Part shown: in pieces, positions 33,339 through 43,800 of the stretch | How the letters are laid out: each line of letters begins with the position of its first letter | Position numbering within the stretch: position 1 is the first letter of the stretch | NCBI RefSeq assembly: GCF_003123685.1 | Contig: NZ_QCYJ01000005.1 | Span: forward strand, 648,905 to 712,904 | DNA from: Nocardia aurea | GTDB lineage: Bacteria > Actinomycetota > Actinomycetes > Mycobacteriales > Mycobacteriaceae | Direction of reading: 5' to 3' | Length of the DNA stretch: 64,000 nucleotides | The notes under the pieces: generated by a model | What the model was told of the DNA's origin: nothing | The model's database searches: none | Seen by the model: only the letters and a program-made list of their open reading frames with translations | Program-made: the position numbers and the translations under genes

Positions 33339-34697
33339 TCACTGGTCGGCGGGCTTGGTGCGGACCGAGATGCCGCTCCCGACGCCGCCGCCGGAGTTGG
33401 CGTCGATATCGGCCAGGATCGCGCGGATCGGAATGCCGAGCGAGGCGGTGCCGCCGTAGGGGGCGAGCTGGGTGTTCGCCTCGGTGCAGTTGGGGGCGTC
33501 GGCGGCGTTGGAACCGCTGGTGATGCCGAGCGCGAGTGTTCCGGTGACGATCGAGCCACCGCTGTCGCCGCCGAGGGTGCAGGCCGAGCTGGCGAATCCG
33601 CGCACCGTCTTGCTCTCGCCGTCGGCCGTGTACAGCTGGGTCTCGACCCGGTCCGCCACCACGAAACCGCAGGTGAAGGTGGATGACTGCCCGGATTTGC
33701 AGACGGGAGCGCCGGTGACGGGTTCCGCGGTGCCGGTGATGTTGAGCGTCGTGCCGTTGGCGCCGCGCACCGACGGCTGATCCATGCCCGCTTCGACGGC
33801 GCGCGAGTTCAGGCGGATCACCGAGTAATCGAGTCCGGACTGTCCGCCCAGCTGCGCGGAGACGAAGGTGCCAACCTCGGGACTGTTGGTGATGTCCTTG
33901 ATGTTGGGCAGGTAGACGCTGGCCTGCTGGTTGGCCTTACTCAGGTTCGGATCGCAGTGCCCCGCACTGATGTTCAGGGCGTTACCGGACGCGTCGACGC
34001 TGTTGAAGCCGAAGGAGCAGACGTCGACGCCCCGCAGCGAGGTGTCGTGCAGGGAGGTCGGCGCGCTGATGTAGGTGTCGCCGCCCATCGGACGCCGCTC
34101 GACCGGTCCGCCGCCGCCGGGCGACAGGATGACCTTCACGTTGGCGATCAGGGTCGGCAGATTCAGCACGTGGCCCGCCGGGGTGTTGGCGATGCTCAGC
34201 ACGAGCTGGCTGTTGAGGATGTCGATGGCCACCGAGTTGATGGCCTCGGACAGGTCGCGCGGAAGTGTCGCGATCCACTGATTCACCTGGGTCAGCGAAT
34301 GTTCCAGGTTGTTCGCCGACACCGCGGAGATCCGGGTCTGGTAGCCGTCGGCGCTGGCGATCCGCGCGGCGTCGGTGGAGGTGACCGCGACGACCGGTTT
34401 GCCGTCGGTGCCGATCCACGCCCCCGCGAAGGTGTCCGGGCGCTGGGAACGGAAATCGCGCGCGTAGCGCCCGAGCTCCTGGGCCTGGGCGGCCCGGTCG
34501 AGATATTCCGACGGGGTGAGGTTCAGGTCGCGCGAGATGGCCTGCACGAGTTCCGCCGGCAGGTTTTCGGCGGACAGTTGTTCGGGAACTTCCGCCGAGG
34601 CGGACCCGATGCCGAGCAAGGGTGCGAGGAGAACGGTCGTGGCCACTCCGATCGAGGCAGCCTTGACCGCGGCGCGACGCGCCACCAACTTGCGCAT
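33339..34697 (-). CDS. Secreted S1-family serine protease (alpha-lytic-like), second copy
   Basis: This 452-aa paralogue of the downstream protease has a signal peptide (VKAASIGVATTVLLAPLLG), a prodomain-like region with LNLTPSEYLDRAAQAQELG (about 58-76), and a protease domain with AGHC (His), LDYSVIRLN (Asp) and CTLGGDSGGSIVTG (Ser). Cys pairs sit in the same places as in its neighbour. AAGGGA precedes the ATG. The two share the N-terminal 'ELV-x-AI-RDL-x-(L/I)-x-P-x-EYL' motif, so the duplication covers the whole gene. Confidence 0.9.
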   Translation of the reverse strand: MRKLVARRAAVKAASIGVATTVLLAPLLGIGSASAEVPEQLSAENLPAELVQAISRDLNLTPSEYLDRAAQAQELGRYARDFRSQRPDTFAGAWIGTDGKPVVAVTSTDAARIASADGYQTRISAVSANNLEHSLTQVNQWIATLPRDLSEAINSVAIDILNSQLVLSIANTPAGHVLNLPTLIANVKVILSPGGGGPVERRPMGGDTYISAPTSLHDTSLRGVDVCSFGFNSVDASGNALNISAGHCDPNLSKANQQASVYLPNIKDITNSPEVGTFVSAQLGGQSGLDYSVIRLNSRAVEAGMDQPSVRGANGTTLNITGTAEPVTGAPVCKSGQSSTFTCGFVVADRVETQLYTADGESKTVRGFASSACTLGGDSGGSIVTGTLALGITSGSNAADAPNCTEANTQLAPYGGTASLGIPIRAILADIDANSGGGVGSGISVRTKPADQ

Positions 34698-34873
34698 GAA
34701 GTCCCTTCGTCGGCACTGATGTGCCAGCTAAATCCATGGGCCAGGGCAGAATCCGTTGGCGCACAGTCATCGTCCAGCATCGCACCGGCGCCCGCGAACA
34801 TTGCGTCGAACGTTGCGACAACACCGGTCAGCGCACCACTTTAGGGCACAAACCGTTGTCCGGCGTCACTAAA

Positions 34874-36022
34874 TCATCGGATCGGCGGGACTTCCACGGT
34901 GAACGTGGGTGGCGTCCAATCGGAGTCCGTCGGCATCCACCCGGGCGGCGTCGGAAACCACGGGCGTGTCGTCGACCGGCGGGCGGTCGTCCGACTGGTG
35001 GTACTCGGCGCCGTCGTCGTGGGTTCGGCCGTGGTCGTGACCGGTTCGGGAGGCGGGGGTTCCGGCGCGGTGGTCGTCGGTTCGGGTTCGGTGGTGCCGG
35101 TGATGACGATCGTCGGCTCGGCGGTCGGCAGCTGCGCGATCGACAGCGGCGGGGGCGGCGCGGCGGGTGTCGACTGGTCGGATTGCGCGTCGCGCACCGG
35201 CGGTGGTTCGGGCGCGCTCTCCCCCCGCAACACGACAGCGACCCCCAGACCCCCCAGTGCCAGTCCGAAGAGCGCGGCCACCGCGATGAGCAGGGGGGTG
35301 CGTCGCTGATTCGCGGCGGCGACCGGGGCAGCCGGCGCGGCGGGCGGCACCGTGTCGGCCCGCGCGGTATCGCTGAGCACCTCGGTGGGCAGCGGCGCGG
35401 CGGCGGGCATGGCCTGGGAGTAGGCCTGCGGAAGTGCCGTGGCCGCGGCGACCGTCGGGATCACGTCCGTCTTGACCGTCGCGTTCTCGCTGTTGGCCGG
35501 ATCGGGCGGCGTCGCACCCGCGGGGGTGGCCAGCACGGCGGCCAGCGCCGCGCGGGCCGCGTCGTAGGCGAAGGACCTTCCGGGTTGGGCGGTGTCGATG
35601 GCGGGGAGGTCGGCTTCGCTGACCAGGACCACCGAGCGCAGGCCGAGATAGTCCAGCGCCTCGCGTGAGGACTGCACCAGGGCGGGCGACCATTCACCGG
35701 GGTGGGTCGCGTAGAACTCGGCGGGGCCGCTGAGGAATTCGGTGGTCTGGTTGATCAGACAGAACAGCGCGGTGGCGAAGAGATCCTCGGCCCGATACGC
35801 CTCGCCGTCGTCGACGGACAGCCCGGCCGGATTACCCACCGCGCCGACGAAACCGGTGATCGAATGCGAACCGGGCGGCGCGTCACCACCGAGGACGGTG
35901 TCACCGTCCTCGGCCATGTGCAGGATCGAGTCGCGGACGAGGAAATCCAGCTGACCGGCGTCGGTGACGATCGCCGCCGTGCACTCGTCCTCGGCGATCC
36001 GCAGGCCCACCCCAGTGGCCAT
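34874..36022 (-). CDS. Truncated Hsp70-like membrane protein
   Basis: This 382-aa protein resembles only the first lobe of an Hsp70 ATPase (about 1-170: VGLRIAEDECTAAIV, SITGFVGAVGNP, SVVLVSEADLPAI). It has no phosphate-2 or adenosine motif, so ATP hydrolysis looks impossible. A linker, one transmembrane helix (about 230-252, LLIAVAALFGLALGGLGVAVV) and a long Thr/Pro/Glu outer tail follow. ATG 36022 has AGGAA upstream. It is the last gene of the operon Hsp70-like/LuxR-type/this gene. It could be a regulatory partner of the full-length Hsp70-like protein (inference). Confidence 0.75.
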   Translation of the reverse strand: MATGVGLRIAEDECTAAIVTDAGQLDFLVRDSILHMAEDGDTVLGGDAPPGSHSITGFVGAVGNPAGLSVDDGEAYRAEDLFATALFCLINQTTEFLSGPAEFYATHPGEWSPALVQSSREALDYLGLRSVVLVSEADLPAIDTAQPGRSFAYDAARAALAAVLATPAGATPPDPANSENATVKTDVIPTVAAATALPQAYSQAMPAAAPLPTEVLSDTARADTVPPAAPAAPVAAANQRRTPLLIAVAALFGLALGGLGVAVVLRGESAPEPPPVRDAQSDQSTPAAPPPPLSIAQLPTAEPTIVITGTTEPEPTTTAPEPPPPEPVTTTAEPTTTAPSTTSRTTARRSTTRPWFPTPPGWMPTDSDWTPPTFTVEVPPIR

Positions 36023-36062
36023 CCCAATTCCTCGCTTCGACATCGTCGGGCCCGTGCCGCGA

Positions 36063-38651
36063 TCACACCAGCAGCGAGCCGTGTCCCATGGCGCGAAGCA
36101 TCGACAATAGCTCCGAACGCGACCCGGCACCGATTCGGCGCCGTATGCGGGCGACGTGATGCTCCACCGTCTTCGCGGAAATGTACAGGCGAGCGCCGAT
36201 CTCCCGATAGGTCAAACCGAGCAGGACCAGTTCGGCGACCTCCCGCTCCCGTTCGCTGAGGATGGGATTGCCGTCGGTGCTCCGCACGGCGGGATCGGGC
36301 GTCGCGCCGCGTCCGCGCGCGGGCTGCGCCGCGGTGGTCGGTGGCGGCGAGAATTCCTGCGGGCGGGAATCGGACCGGATCGCGCGTGCCAGTTTCAGCA
36401 GCGCGGTCGCCGTGGCCGAATCGTCGGCGGACAGCGCGGCCTCGCTGGCGAGACGAGCGGCGTCCCAGGTCAGCCCGATACCGCGCAGACCGGTGACGGC
36501 CTGCTCCACGTGCGCGGCCGAGACTTCGCCGCGCAGGACGAAAACCCAGGTGCGTCCGGCGTCGGCGAGCACGGCGGCATGCCGATCGCCCGATTCGGCG
36601 GCGGATTTGAGCAGATGGGCGTGCGGAAGCAGGTCGTCGGGACTCTTGTGCGCGATAGCGGCCTGGACGCCGTACCAGTGGAACGCGTTGGCCCAGGTCG
36701 GTGGCTGGTTCAAGGATCGGAGCAGCGACAGCGACGCCTCCACCAGGGGCGTGATCCGGCGTTCGTCGCGCAACCGGATACCGGCCAGCCAGAGTTCGCC
36801 GACCGGCAGCAGCGTCAGCAGGTCGGCGTCGACGTCGTCGAAGAGCGGGTAGGCCGCCTGCCAGGCCTTGGTGAGTGCCACGTGGTCGCCGCCGCGCCGG
36901 GCCAGACCCACCGCGACGCCGTGGGCGAGCAGCCGGTCACGGATGTCGAGCGCGTCCCAGTCCAGTGCGGCGACGGTGGCCGCCGCGCCCTGCTCGTCCC
37001 CGCCGAGCATCGCCACCCAGGCGGCCAGCACCCGCGGTTGTCCGCTGCGCGCCCCGCTATCGGTCGCGCGCAGCAGCGATTCGCCCGCCCGGCGGGGATC
37101 GCCGGTGCTCAGGCACAGCAGTGTCGCGATCGACACCGGCGTGCACGGCAGGAAGCGATCCGAATTCACGTCGATATGCGCGGCCTGGAGCAATGTCGAC
37201 ACCGCGACGGCGGACTCGCCACGGGTCAGGGACGCGCCGAGCGCCGTCGCGATCAGCCGGGCCTGGGTGTTCGCCTCGGTCGGCGGCCATTGCGCCGACG
37301 CGCCGGAGAGTTCCGCGGCGTCGCGGACATTGCCCGCCAGCGACAGCACTGTCGCGCCGACGGCCCAGTCGGGACCGATGCGATGCGCGCCGAGCCAGGT
37401 GTAGAGCTGCGCGGCCCGGCCGACGAGGCCGCGTCGGGTCAGCACTCCGGCGCAGATCCGCACGGCGTCGGCGAGTTCGGCGCCGGTCACCTCCGCGCGG
37501 GCGAGTACCGGCTCGGCCAGGCGCATGGCGGTCTCACCGTCGCCGGTGCGCGCCGCCGCCTCGGCCCAGCGCAGCGCGATCCGGTCCTGATCCGCGCCCG
37601 CGGCCGCGGCGGCGCTGTAGAAGCGGACGGCGGCGGGGCCCGCGTGTTCGGCCGCGGCGCAGAGGAAGTCGGCCAGGCGGTCGTCACGGACACCGGACTC
37701 GGCCAGTGCCAGCGCCGTCTGGTCGCGCAGCAGGCCCGCGTCCAATCTGGCGGCGAGAAGTCTGCGCTGGACGGCGAGATAGCGGCGATCGCCGAGGATG
37801 GTGCGTAGCGCGGGAACGGCGGGGGCGAGCAGCAGATCGGCGTCGGTGACCAGGGCGGTCGCCCGTGCCCGATCGATGAGACGTTGGGCCGCCGGGGGAT
37901 CGACGCCGAGTACTTCGGTGAGTTCGGTCGAATCGAGTCCGGTGCCGGTGGTGGCGACGGCGAGCGTCTCGAGCAGATCCGGTTCCAGATTGTCCAGAAG
38001 TGAACGCGCCCAGTGCGAGACGGCGTCGTCGACCGCGCGCACCCCCGCGTCCAGGCGGGCGGAACAGGCCGCCGTGAGCGCCGCGACGACGCCACCGCGG
38101 ATACCGCCGGTCTGCTGGTGGATGTGCTGAGCCACCGCGCGCGGCACCGCCATCCCCAACTCCCTGGCGAAAGGGGTGATATCCGAAACCCCGAGCGGGC
38201 GCAGGTCCACGACGCGGCCACGGCGCGCGACCGCGTCGGCCAGTGTGCGCAGGCGAGTGTCGTGCGGGCGCGGCTGGGCCGCGACGACGACCGTGTACTT
38301 ACCGGATTCGATACTCGCGCAGAGTGATTCGAGATCGGTCGGACTCAGGGTGTGGGCATCGTCGATGATCAGCGCCGGACGCGGGCCCGATCCGCTGTGT
38401 CGACGCTCCGCGCTGTCGCCCGCGCCGATCGTGATGTGCTCGGGCATCGGCGCGTAGAGATTCTCGCGGATGGTCTCGCGCAGCGGCACGCCCCTGGCTC
38501 GCAAACGGGTGCGGACCGCCGCCAGCAGGGTCGATTTACCGGTGCCGGAACGGCCCCGGATCAGCACCGTGGAGGTTTCGGGGTCCGTCGAATCCAGTTC
38601 GCGGAAGATCTCTCTGACATAGGGCATGGTGTCGAACGCGATGTCAGCCAC
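36063..38651 (-). CDS. iniR: LuxR-type ATPase transcriptional regulator, IniR-like
   Basis: This 862-aa protein has an N-terminal AAA/STAND ATPase with Walker A IRGRSGTGKSTLLAA (about 31-45) and Walker B RPALIIDDAH (about 90-99), a long alpha-helical TPR-like middle, and a C-terminal LuxR helix-turn-helix (about 793-855). The helix-turn-helix contains LSEREREVAELVLLGLTYRE and SAKTVEHHVARIRRRI. The M. tuberculosis counterpart Rv0339c (IniR) controls iniBAC. The start overlaps the preceding Hsp70-like gene by 8 bases, so the two are translated together. It most likely acts on the repeats in 40513-40807. Confidence 0.85.
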   Translation of the reverse strand: MADIAFDTMPYVREIFRELDSTDPETSTVLIRGRSGTGKSTLLAAVRTRLRARGVPLRETIRENLYAPMPEHITIGAGDSAERRHSGSGPRPALIIDDAHTLSPTDLESLCASIESGKYTVVVAAQPRPHDTRLRTLADAVARRGRVVDLRPLGVSDITPFARELGMAVPRAVAQHIHQQTGGIRGGVVAALTAACSARLDAGVRAVDDAVSHWARSLLDNLEPDLLETLAVATTGTGLDSTELTEVLGVDPPAAQRLIDRARATALVTDADLLLAPAVPALRTILGDRRYLAVQRRLLAARLDAGLLRDQTALALAESGVRDDRLADFLCAAAEHAGPAAVRFYSAAAAAGADQDRIALRWAEAAARTGDGETAMRLAEPVLARAEVTGAELADAVRICAGVLTRRGLVGRAAQLYTWLGAHRIGPDWAVGATVLSLAGNVRDAAELSGASAQWPPTEANTQARLIATALGASLTRGESAVAVSTLLQAAHIDVNSDRFLPCTPVSIATLLCLSTGDPRRAGESLLRATDSGARSGQPRVLAAWVAMLGGDEQGAAATVAALDWDALDIRDRLLAHGVAVGLARRGGDHVALTKAWQAAYPLFDDVDADLLTLLPVGELWLAGIRLRDERRITPLVEASLSLLRSLNQPPTWANAFHWYGVQAAIAHKSPDDLLPHAHLLKSAAESGDRHAAVLADAGRTWVFVLRGEVSAAHVEQAVTGLRGIGLTWDAARLASEAALSADDSATATALLKLARAIRSDSRPQEFSPPPTTAAQPARGRGATPDPAVRSTDGNPILSEREREVAELVLLGLTYREIGARLYISAKTVEHHVARIRRRIGAGSRSELLSMLRAMGHGSLLV

Positions 38652-40512
38652 CGTTGCCTCCGAGGATCTCGCCCGGTGCGTCCAGGATGGTGCCTACCGC
38701 CCCGCCGACCCCTTCACCGACGCCGTCGATGGTGTTCTCCAGCACGCCCGTCGGCAGGCTCGGCACCTGCGGTTTGGGCACCGTGGGGGCGGGCAGGGGA
38801 ATCTGCGTGGGCTGCGGCTGCGGCTGCGGCACGGGCTGCGGCTGGGGTTGTGGTTGCGGCGCCGGTTGTTGTTGCGGCGCGGGCTGGGGTGCTTGCGCCT
38901 GCTGCGGTGTTCCGTTCTCGGGGGTCGCCGCGGTCGCCGGGCCGCCCGCGGGGGCAGGTTCGCCGGTTCCGGCCTGAGCGGGAGTGCCCTGACCGTTCAC
39001 GACGCCGACCGTGCTGCCGGGGGACGCGCCCGTGGGTGATCCCGCCCCGCCCGTCGGATTGCCCGCCTGCGGCGCACCGGGAGTGCCCGGACTCGCCGGC
39101 GCGGTTCCGTCGGTGCTCGAGGTCGTATTCGCTGAGGCCTGTTCACCGGGCGTCACCTGTTGCTGCTGGGTGGACGCGGGCTGATTCGGGCTTCCCGGGA
39201 GACCGGTGCCGATGGCGAGCGTGCCCGCGCCGATCAGGCCCATGACCAGCGCGGCGCCCGCGGCGATCGCGACACGTCGCCGGGTGGTCATCCCCGTGGC
39301 CGGTGGCGCGACGGGCAGTGCGTCGGCCTGGAGATCGGTGGCGGGCCGGGCGGCCGTGATCACGGCGGGCAGTGCGTCGGTGGGGGTGTCGGCGACGAAG
39401 CCGTGCGGGGTGGTCGCCACCTCGGCGGCGAGCAGGTCGGTCGCCAGCGCCGCCGCGCCGCGCGCGCTCGTCTGCGCGGGGTCGGGCGCGGCGACCACCG
39501 GAAGTCCGAACTCGGTGGAGATCAACTCGGCGACCAGGGGGATCGAGCTGCCGCCGCCGGTGAGCAGCACCCGGCCGATATCGCCGATTCCGAGTCCGGC
39601 GCGGTGGACCGCGTCGCGGATCAGATCGAGCGAGACCAGCAGCGGCGCCCGCAGTAGTTCCTCCAGTTCGTCGCGGACGAGACGGATCTGCTGGCCGCCG
39701 GGAACGGTGGGATCGAGTCCGACCGGAACAACGGTCGCGGTATTTATGGAAAGCGCTTCTTTCGCTTTTCGGCAGTCGGTGCGTAAACCCGACAATTCCC
39801 TTTCGATCACCGGGTCGAACGGGTCGAATTCATTTCCCTGCCGCGCATTAGCCAGAATGTAGCGCATCACCAGCAGGTCGAATTCGGCACCGGCGACATC
39901 GGTTGTTCGCAGGGGAGTAGCGAGCGGACCGGCGTGCGCTCCGGTGCGCATCACCGAGATCGTGAGCCCGGTCGCGCCGAGGTCGTAGACGACGACAGCG
40001 CCGTCGTCGAGCCGTCCGTGCGCGGCCTCCAGCCAACTCATCGCCGCGGTCGGCTCCGGGATCAGGGTCACCCCGGGCAGGTCGGCGGCGACGAGCGCGC
40101 CGCGCTGCACGTCCACCGTGTGACGCGACCACCAGGCGGGATGGCAGACGATCACCGCTTCCGGCGCTTGGCCTGTCGCCGTGGCTGTTTCGTCGACCAG
40201 GCAGCGCACGGCGGTGGCGACCAGTGCGGCCGCGGAATGGGTCGAACCGTCCTCGGCGAGCAGATCGACCGGATCGCCGACGCGATCGAGGAACCCTTCG
40301 AACACGATGTCGTTCGAATGTCGGCTGCTCGGACCGGCCGTCGTCCCGAAAACAGGCGCGGAATCGGCGCCGAGGCGCAGCACGCTGGGATGGGTCAGGA
40401 CGGTGCCCCCGTAGGCGGGGCCGACGTCGACATCGTCGACGGTCCCCGATGTCGCCACGGCGACCGAATTCAACGCCCCGACAGTGATGCCGAGCGCCAG
40501 ACGCTCTGTCAT
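38644..40512 (-). CDS. Membrane-anchored Hsp70-like ATPase divergent from iniBAC
   Basis: This 622-aa protein has an Hsp70 nucleotide-binding domain in residues 1-360: LGITVGALNSVAVA (phosphate 1), VVYDLGATGLTISVM (phosphate 2, about 172-186) and VLLTGGGSSIPLVAELI (adenosine, about 310-326). One transmembrane helix (about 410-430, AIAAGAALVMGLIGAGTLA) and an outer Gly/Pro/Gln-rich region with a run of (Q)P-x-PQ repeats (about 545-585) follow, ending in a Gly-rich helix. There is no substrate-binding domain. GCGAGG precedes the ATG. It heads the operon with the IniR-like gene. Confidence 0.85.
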   Translation of the reverse strand: MTERLALGITVGALNSVAVATSGTVDDVDVGPAYGGTVLTHPSVLRLGADSAPVFGTTAGPSSRHSNDIVFEGFLDRVGDPVDLLAEDGSTHSAAALVATAVRCLVDETATATGQAPEAVIVCHPAWWSRHTVDVQRGALVAADLPGVTLIPEPTAAMSWLEAAHGRLDDGAVVVYDLGATGLTISVMRTGAHAGPLATPLRTTDVAGAEFDLLVMRYILANARQGNEFDPFDPVIERELSGLRTDCRKAKEALSINTATVVPVGLDPTVPGGQQIRLVRDELEELLRAPLLVSLDLIRDAVHRAGLGIGDIGRVLLTGGGSSIPLVAELISTEFGLPVVAAPDPAQTSARGAAALATDLLAAEVATTPHGFVADTPTDALPAVITAARPATDLQADALPVAPPATGMTTRRRVAIAAGAALVMGLIGAGTLAIGTGLPGSPNQPASTQQQQVTPGEQASANTTSSTDGTAPASPGTPGAPQAGNPTGGAGSPTGASPGSTVGVVNGQGTPAQAGTGEPAPAGGPATAATPENGTPQQAQAPQPAPQQQPAPQPQPQPQPVPQPQPQPTQIPLPAPTVPKPQVPSLPTGVLENTIDGVGEGVGGAVGTILDAPGEILGGNGG

Positions 40513-40807
40513 TCGTGAACCTCGCTCGAGAATTCAGTGGGTCCGATGGTCGCTGCTGTGTTGTCCCTGTACGAACGCCGAGTCTCGCGCCGACGCATCA
40601 GATCTGTCGGTTGCTGGTTGAGAACCGTTACCGACGGCCGGGGAAAGACGGGGAAATTCCCCTAATCCGGCGGCGGCCCCTAATGGGTTGCCGAGGTGAG
40701 CCATAGGGGTGAACCCCGTTTCCGGTAACGAGTTCGATCCCTAGCGTGAAATGTATTCCAACTGCCGCGGATGGAAGCGGTCCGCCGATCCCAGGAGACG
40801 ATTCCAG
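40513..40807. promoter_or_regulatory. iniBAC / Hsp70-iniR divergent control region
   Basis: The 295-bp region contains GGGGAA-A-TTCCCC (palindrome, 40650-40662), CCCCTAAT twice (40659-40666 and 40677-40684, 18 bp start to start) and an inverted near-copy ATAGGGG (40703-40709). This cluster lies 100-160 bp upstream of iniB, in an activator position. GGGA-centred palindromes are known targets of some actinobacterial LuxR-type regulators, so IniR is the obvious candidate (inference). A possible -10 TAGCGT is at 40742-40747. Confidence 0.5.
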
Positions 40808-43800
40808 ATGACACCCAATGCGATTCTCGAGTTCATCCTCGGCCTTTTGCGCGATCGTGAAGCGGCGCTCGGCTACTGCGCCAACCCCGAGCAGGCCCTC
40901 GCCGCCGCCGGACTCGCCGCCGTGACACCGGAAGACATCGCCGCCGTCGCCCCGATGGTAGCCGAATCCGCGCTGGTCGCCGGCGGTTCCCAGCTGTCGG
41001 CGATCGTCGCGGCGGGCGGGAACGCCGCCGCTGCCGCCGCGGTCACGGCCGGTGCCGTCGCCGCGGCCGACGCCGGAATCGGACTCGGCGCCGACGCGCA
41101 GACCGGCGCCGACATCAGCCTGAACGGAGATACCGGTCTCGACCTCGATCTCGGGGTCGGCCTCGACTCGGCCCTCGACGCAGGCCTGCAAGTGGGCGCG
41201 GGAATCGGCGCCGGGATCGACGCGGGTCTGAACGCACTCGCGGACCTGACCACGACCATCGGCGGCGCATTCGGTCTCGGCGGATCGACCGGCGCCGATA
41301 TCGATGTGGATCTCGATGCCGGACTGGGCGGTGCGCTGGACGGCGCGGCGGGTCTCGGTGCGGGTCTCGGCGGTGCGCTCGGCGCCGGTGCGGGTCTCGG
41401 AGGCGCACTCGACGGCACCGTCGGCGCGGTGGCCGACCTCGGCGCGGGTCTCGGCGGCGCGCTCGGCGGTGCCCTCGGTGCCGCCACCGGTCTCGGTGCG
41501 GGTCTGAACGGTGCCATCGATGGTGTGGCAGGTGCTGCGGCCGGTCTGGGTGTGGGTCTGAATGGTGCGCTCGGTGGTGTGGCTGACGCTGCCGCCGGGC
41601 TCGGCACGGGACTCGACGGAGCTCTGAACGGAGTCGTAGGCGCGACAGGCGATTTGGGTGCGGGCTTGAACGGGGCGCTCGGTGCGGGCGCGGGTCTGAA
41701 CGGTGCTCTCGACAGCACCGTCGGCGCGGCAGCCGACCTGGGTGCCGGTCTCGGTGGTGCGGCAGGAGTTGTCGGCGATGTCGGTGCAGGCTTGGGCGGT
41801 GCCCTGGATGGCACGGTTGGCGCGGTCGGTGACGTGGGCGCCGGTCTCGGTGGTGCGCTGAGTGGTGCGGTAGACGCGGGTGCCGGTCTCGGTGGTGCGG
41901 CAGGAGTTGTCGGCGATGTCGGTGCGGGCCTGGGCGGTGCCCTGGATGGCACGGTTGGCGCGGTCGGTGACGTGGGCGCGGGTCTCGGTGGTGCGGTGGG
42001 TGCCGGAGGTGCGCTCGGTGGCGCGGCGGGCACCGTCGGTGACCTGGGTGCGGATCTGGGTGGTGCGCTCGGTGGCGCGGTGGGGGCCGGAGCCGATGCA
42101 GGTGCGGAATTGGGCGGTGCTCTCGACGGCGCGGCCGGTCTTGGTGCGGGGCTCGGTGGTGCGCTCGGCGCGGGTGCGGGGCTCGGTGGTGCGCTCGGCG
42201 CAGGTGCGGATCTCGGAGGCGCACTCGATAGCATCGGCGGCGCGGTGGCTGACTCGGCCGCTGGTCTCGGTGGTGCGGTGGACGGCGGGGCCGGTGTCGG
42301 TGCGGAATTGGGCGGCGCACTGGGCAGCACGGTCGGTGCGGTTACCGACCTGGACGCCGACATCGACGCAGCGTTGAACGGATCATTGGGAGCCGCTTCC
42401 GAGGTAGGAGCGGGCCTGAACGGCGCCCTCGGCGGCGCGGTCGAGGCAGGCGCCGGTCTCGAGGGCGCCCTCGGTGGCGTCGTCGGCGCGGCATCCGGTC
42501 TCGGCGGTGCCCTCGACGGAGCGTTGGACGCGACGGCAGGAGCGGGGATCGACCTCGACGGCGTATCGGACGTGGCAGCGGGCGCGGGTATCGGACTGGA
42601 CGGCGCGCTCGGCGCCGGCCTGGAGACCGGTCTCGGCGGAGCAGTCGGTGCGGCCGCGGGTCTCGGTGGCGCGGCCGAAGCTGGGCTGAACGGCGCTGCT
42701 GGTGCCGCCACCGACGTGGGCGCGGGCCTGGAGACCGGTCTCGACGGTATCCCCGGTGTCGGTGCGGATCTGAATGCTGCGGTCGACGGTGCGCTGGGGA
42801 CCGCTGCAGGAATCGGTGGTGCGGTCGATGGTGCCGCCGGTGTCGGTGCGGACCTGACGGGTGCCGTTGATGGTGCGCTGGGGACCGCTGCAGGAATCGG
42901 TGGTGCGGTCGATGGTGCCGCCGGTGTTGGTGCGGATCTGACGGGTGCCGTTGATGGTGCGCTGGGGACCGCTGCAGGAATCGGTGGTGCGGTCGATGGT
43001 GCCGCCGGTGTCGGTGCGGACCTGACGGGTGCGGTTGATGGTGCGCTGGATTCTGCCGCCGGTGCCGGTGCCAGTGCCGGGCTGGGTGGGGCCGTGGACG
43101 GCACGGTCGGTGCGGTCGCCGACCTGGGCGCGGGTCTCGGTGGCGCGGTAGACGCCGCGGTGGGCGGTGCCGCGGATCTCGGCGCAGGCCTGGACGGGGC
43201 CCTCGGTGTCGCGACGGGGGTCGGTGGCGAGGTAGGCGCCGGTGTCGGTGGGGCAGTCGGGGCGGGCGCCCAGGGGGTTTCCGGCTTGGAAGCGAGTGTC
43301 GCGACGGGCGTGGGGGCGGCGCTCGGGGCGGGGGCGGAAATCGGTGGCGGGCTGGAGACCGGGCTGTCCGGTGGACTCGACGCCGTCGGTGGCGGGGGTG
43401 CGTCGGTGACGGCCGTTCTCGGGAATTCTGTCGGTGCCGTCGGGCAGGTGGGTTCCGGGCTGGAGGCGGGACTCTCCGGGGCTCTCGGTGCGGCCGGGCA
43501 ACTCGGCTCCGATGTGGACTCCGGGCTGTCGATCGGGCTCGGTGGAGCGGGGCAGGCGGGTGCGGGGATCGGTGCGGCCGTGGAGTCCGGCGTCGGACTC
43601 GGCGGAGGTCTCGCCGCTGGTCTGGGTGGTGCGCTCGGTGCCGCAGGTCAGGCCGGTGCGGGTGTCGACGGTGCGCTCGGAGCGGCGGGTCAGGTGGGCT
43701 CCGGGTTGGAGTCCGGACTGTCCGGCGCACTCGGTGGTGCCAGCTCGGTCGGCGCGGGTATCGGTGGCGCGCTCGGTGGCGCAGGCCAGGTCGGTTCCGG

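Noticed and set aside
40873..43104. Long minus-strand Ala/Pro frames opposite iniB, with another at 42383-44626
   Set aside because: They mirror the Gly/Ala repeats of IniB; no start context or family signature.
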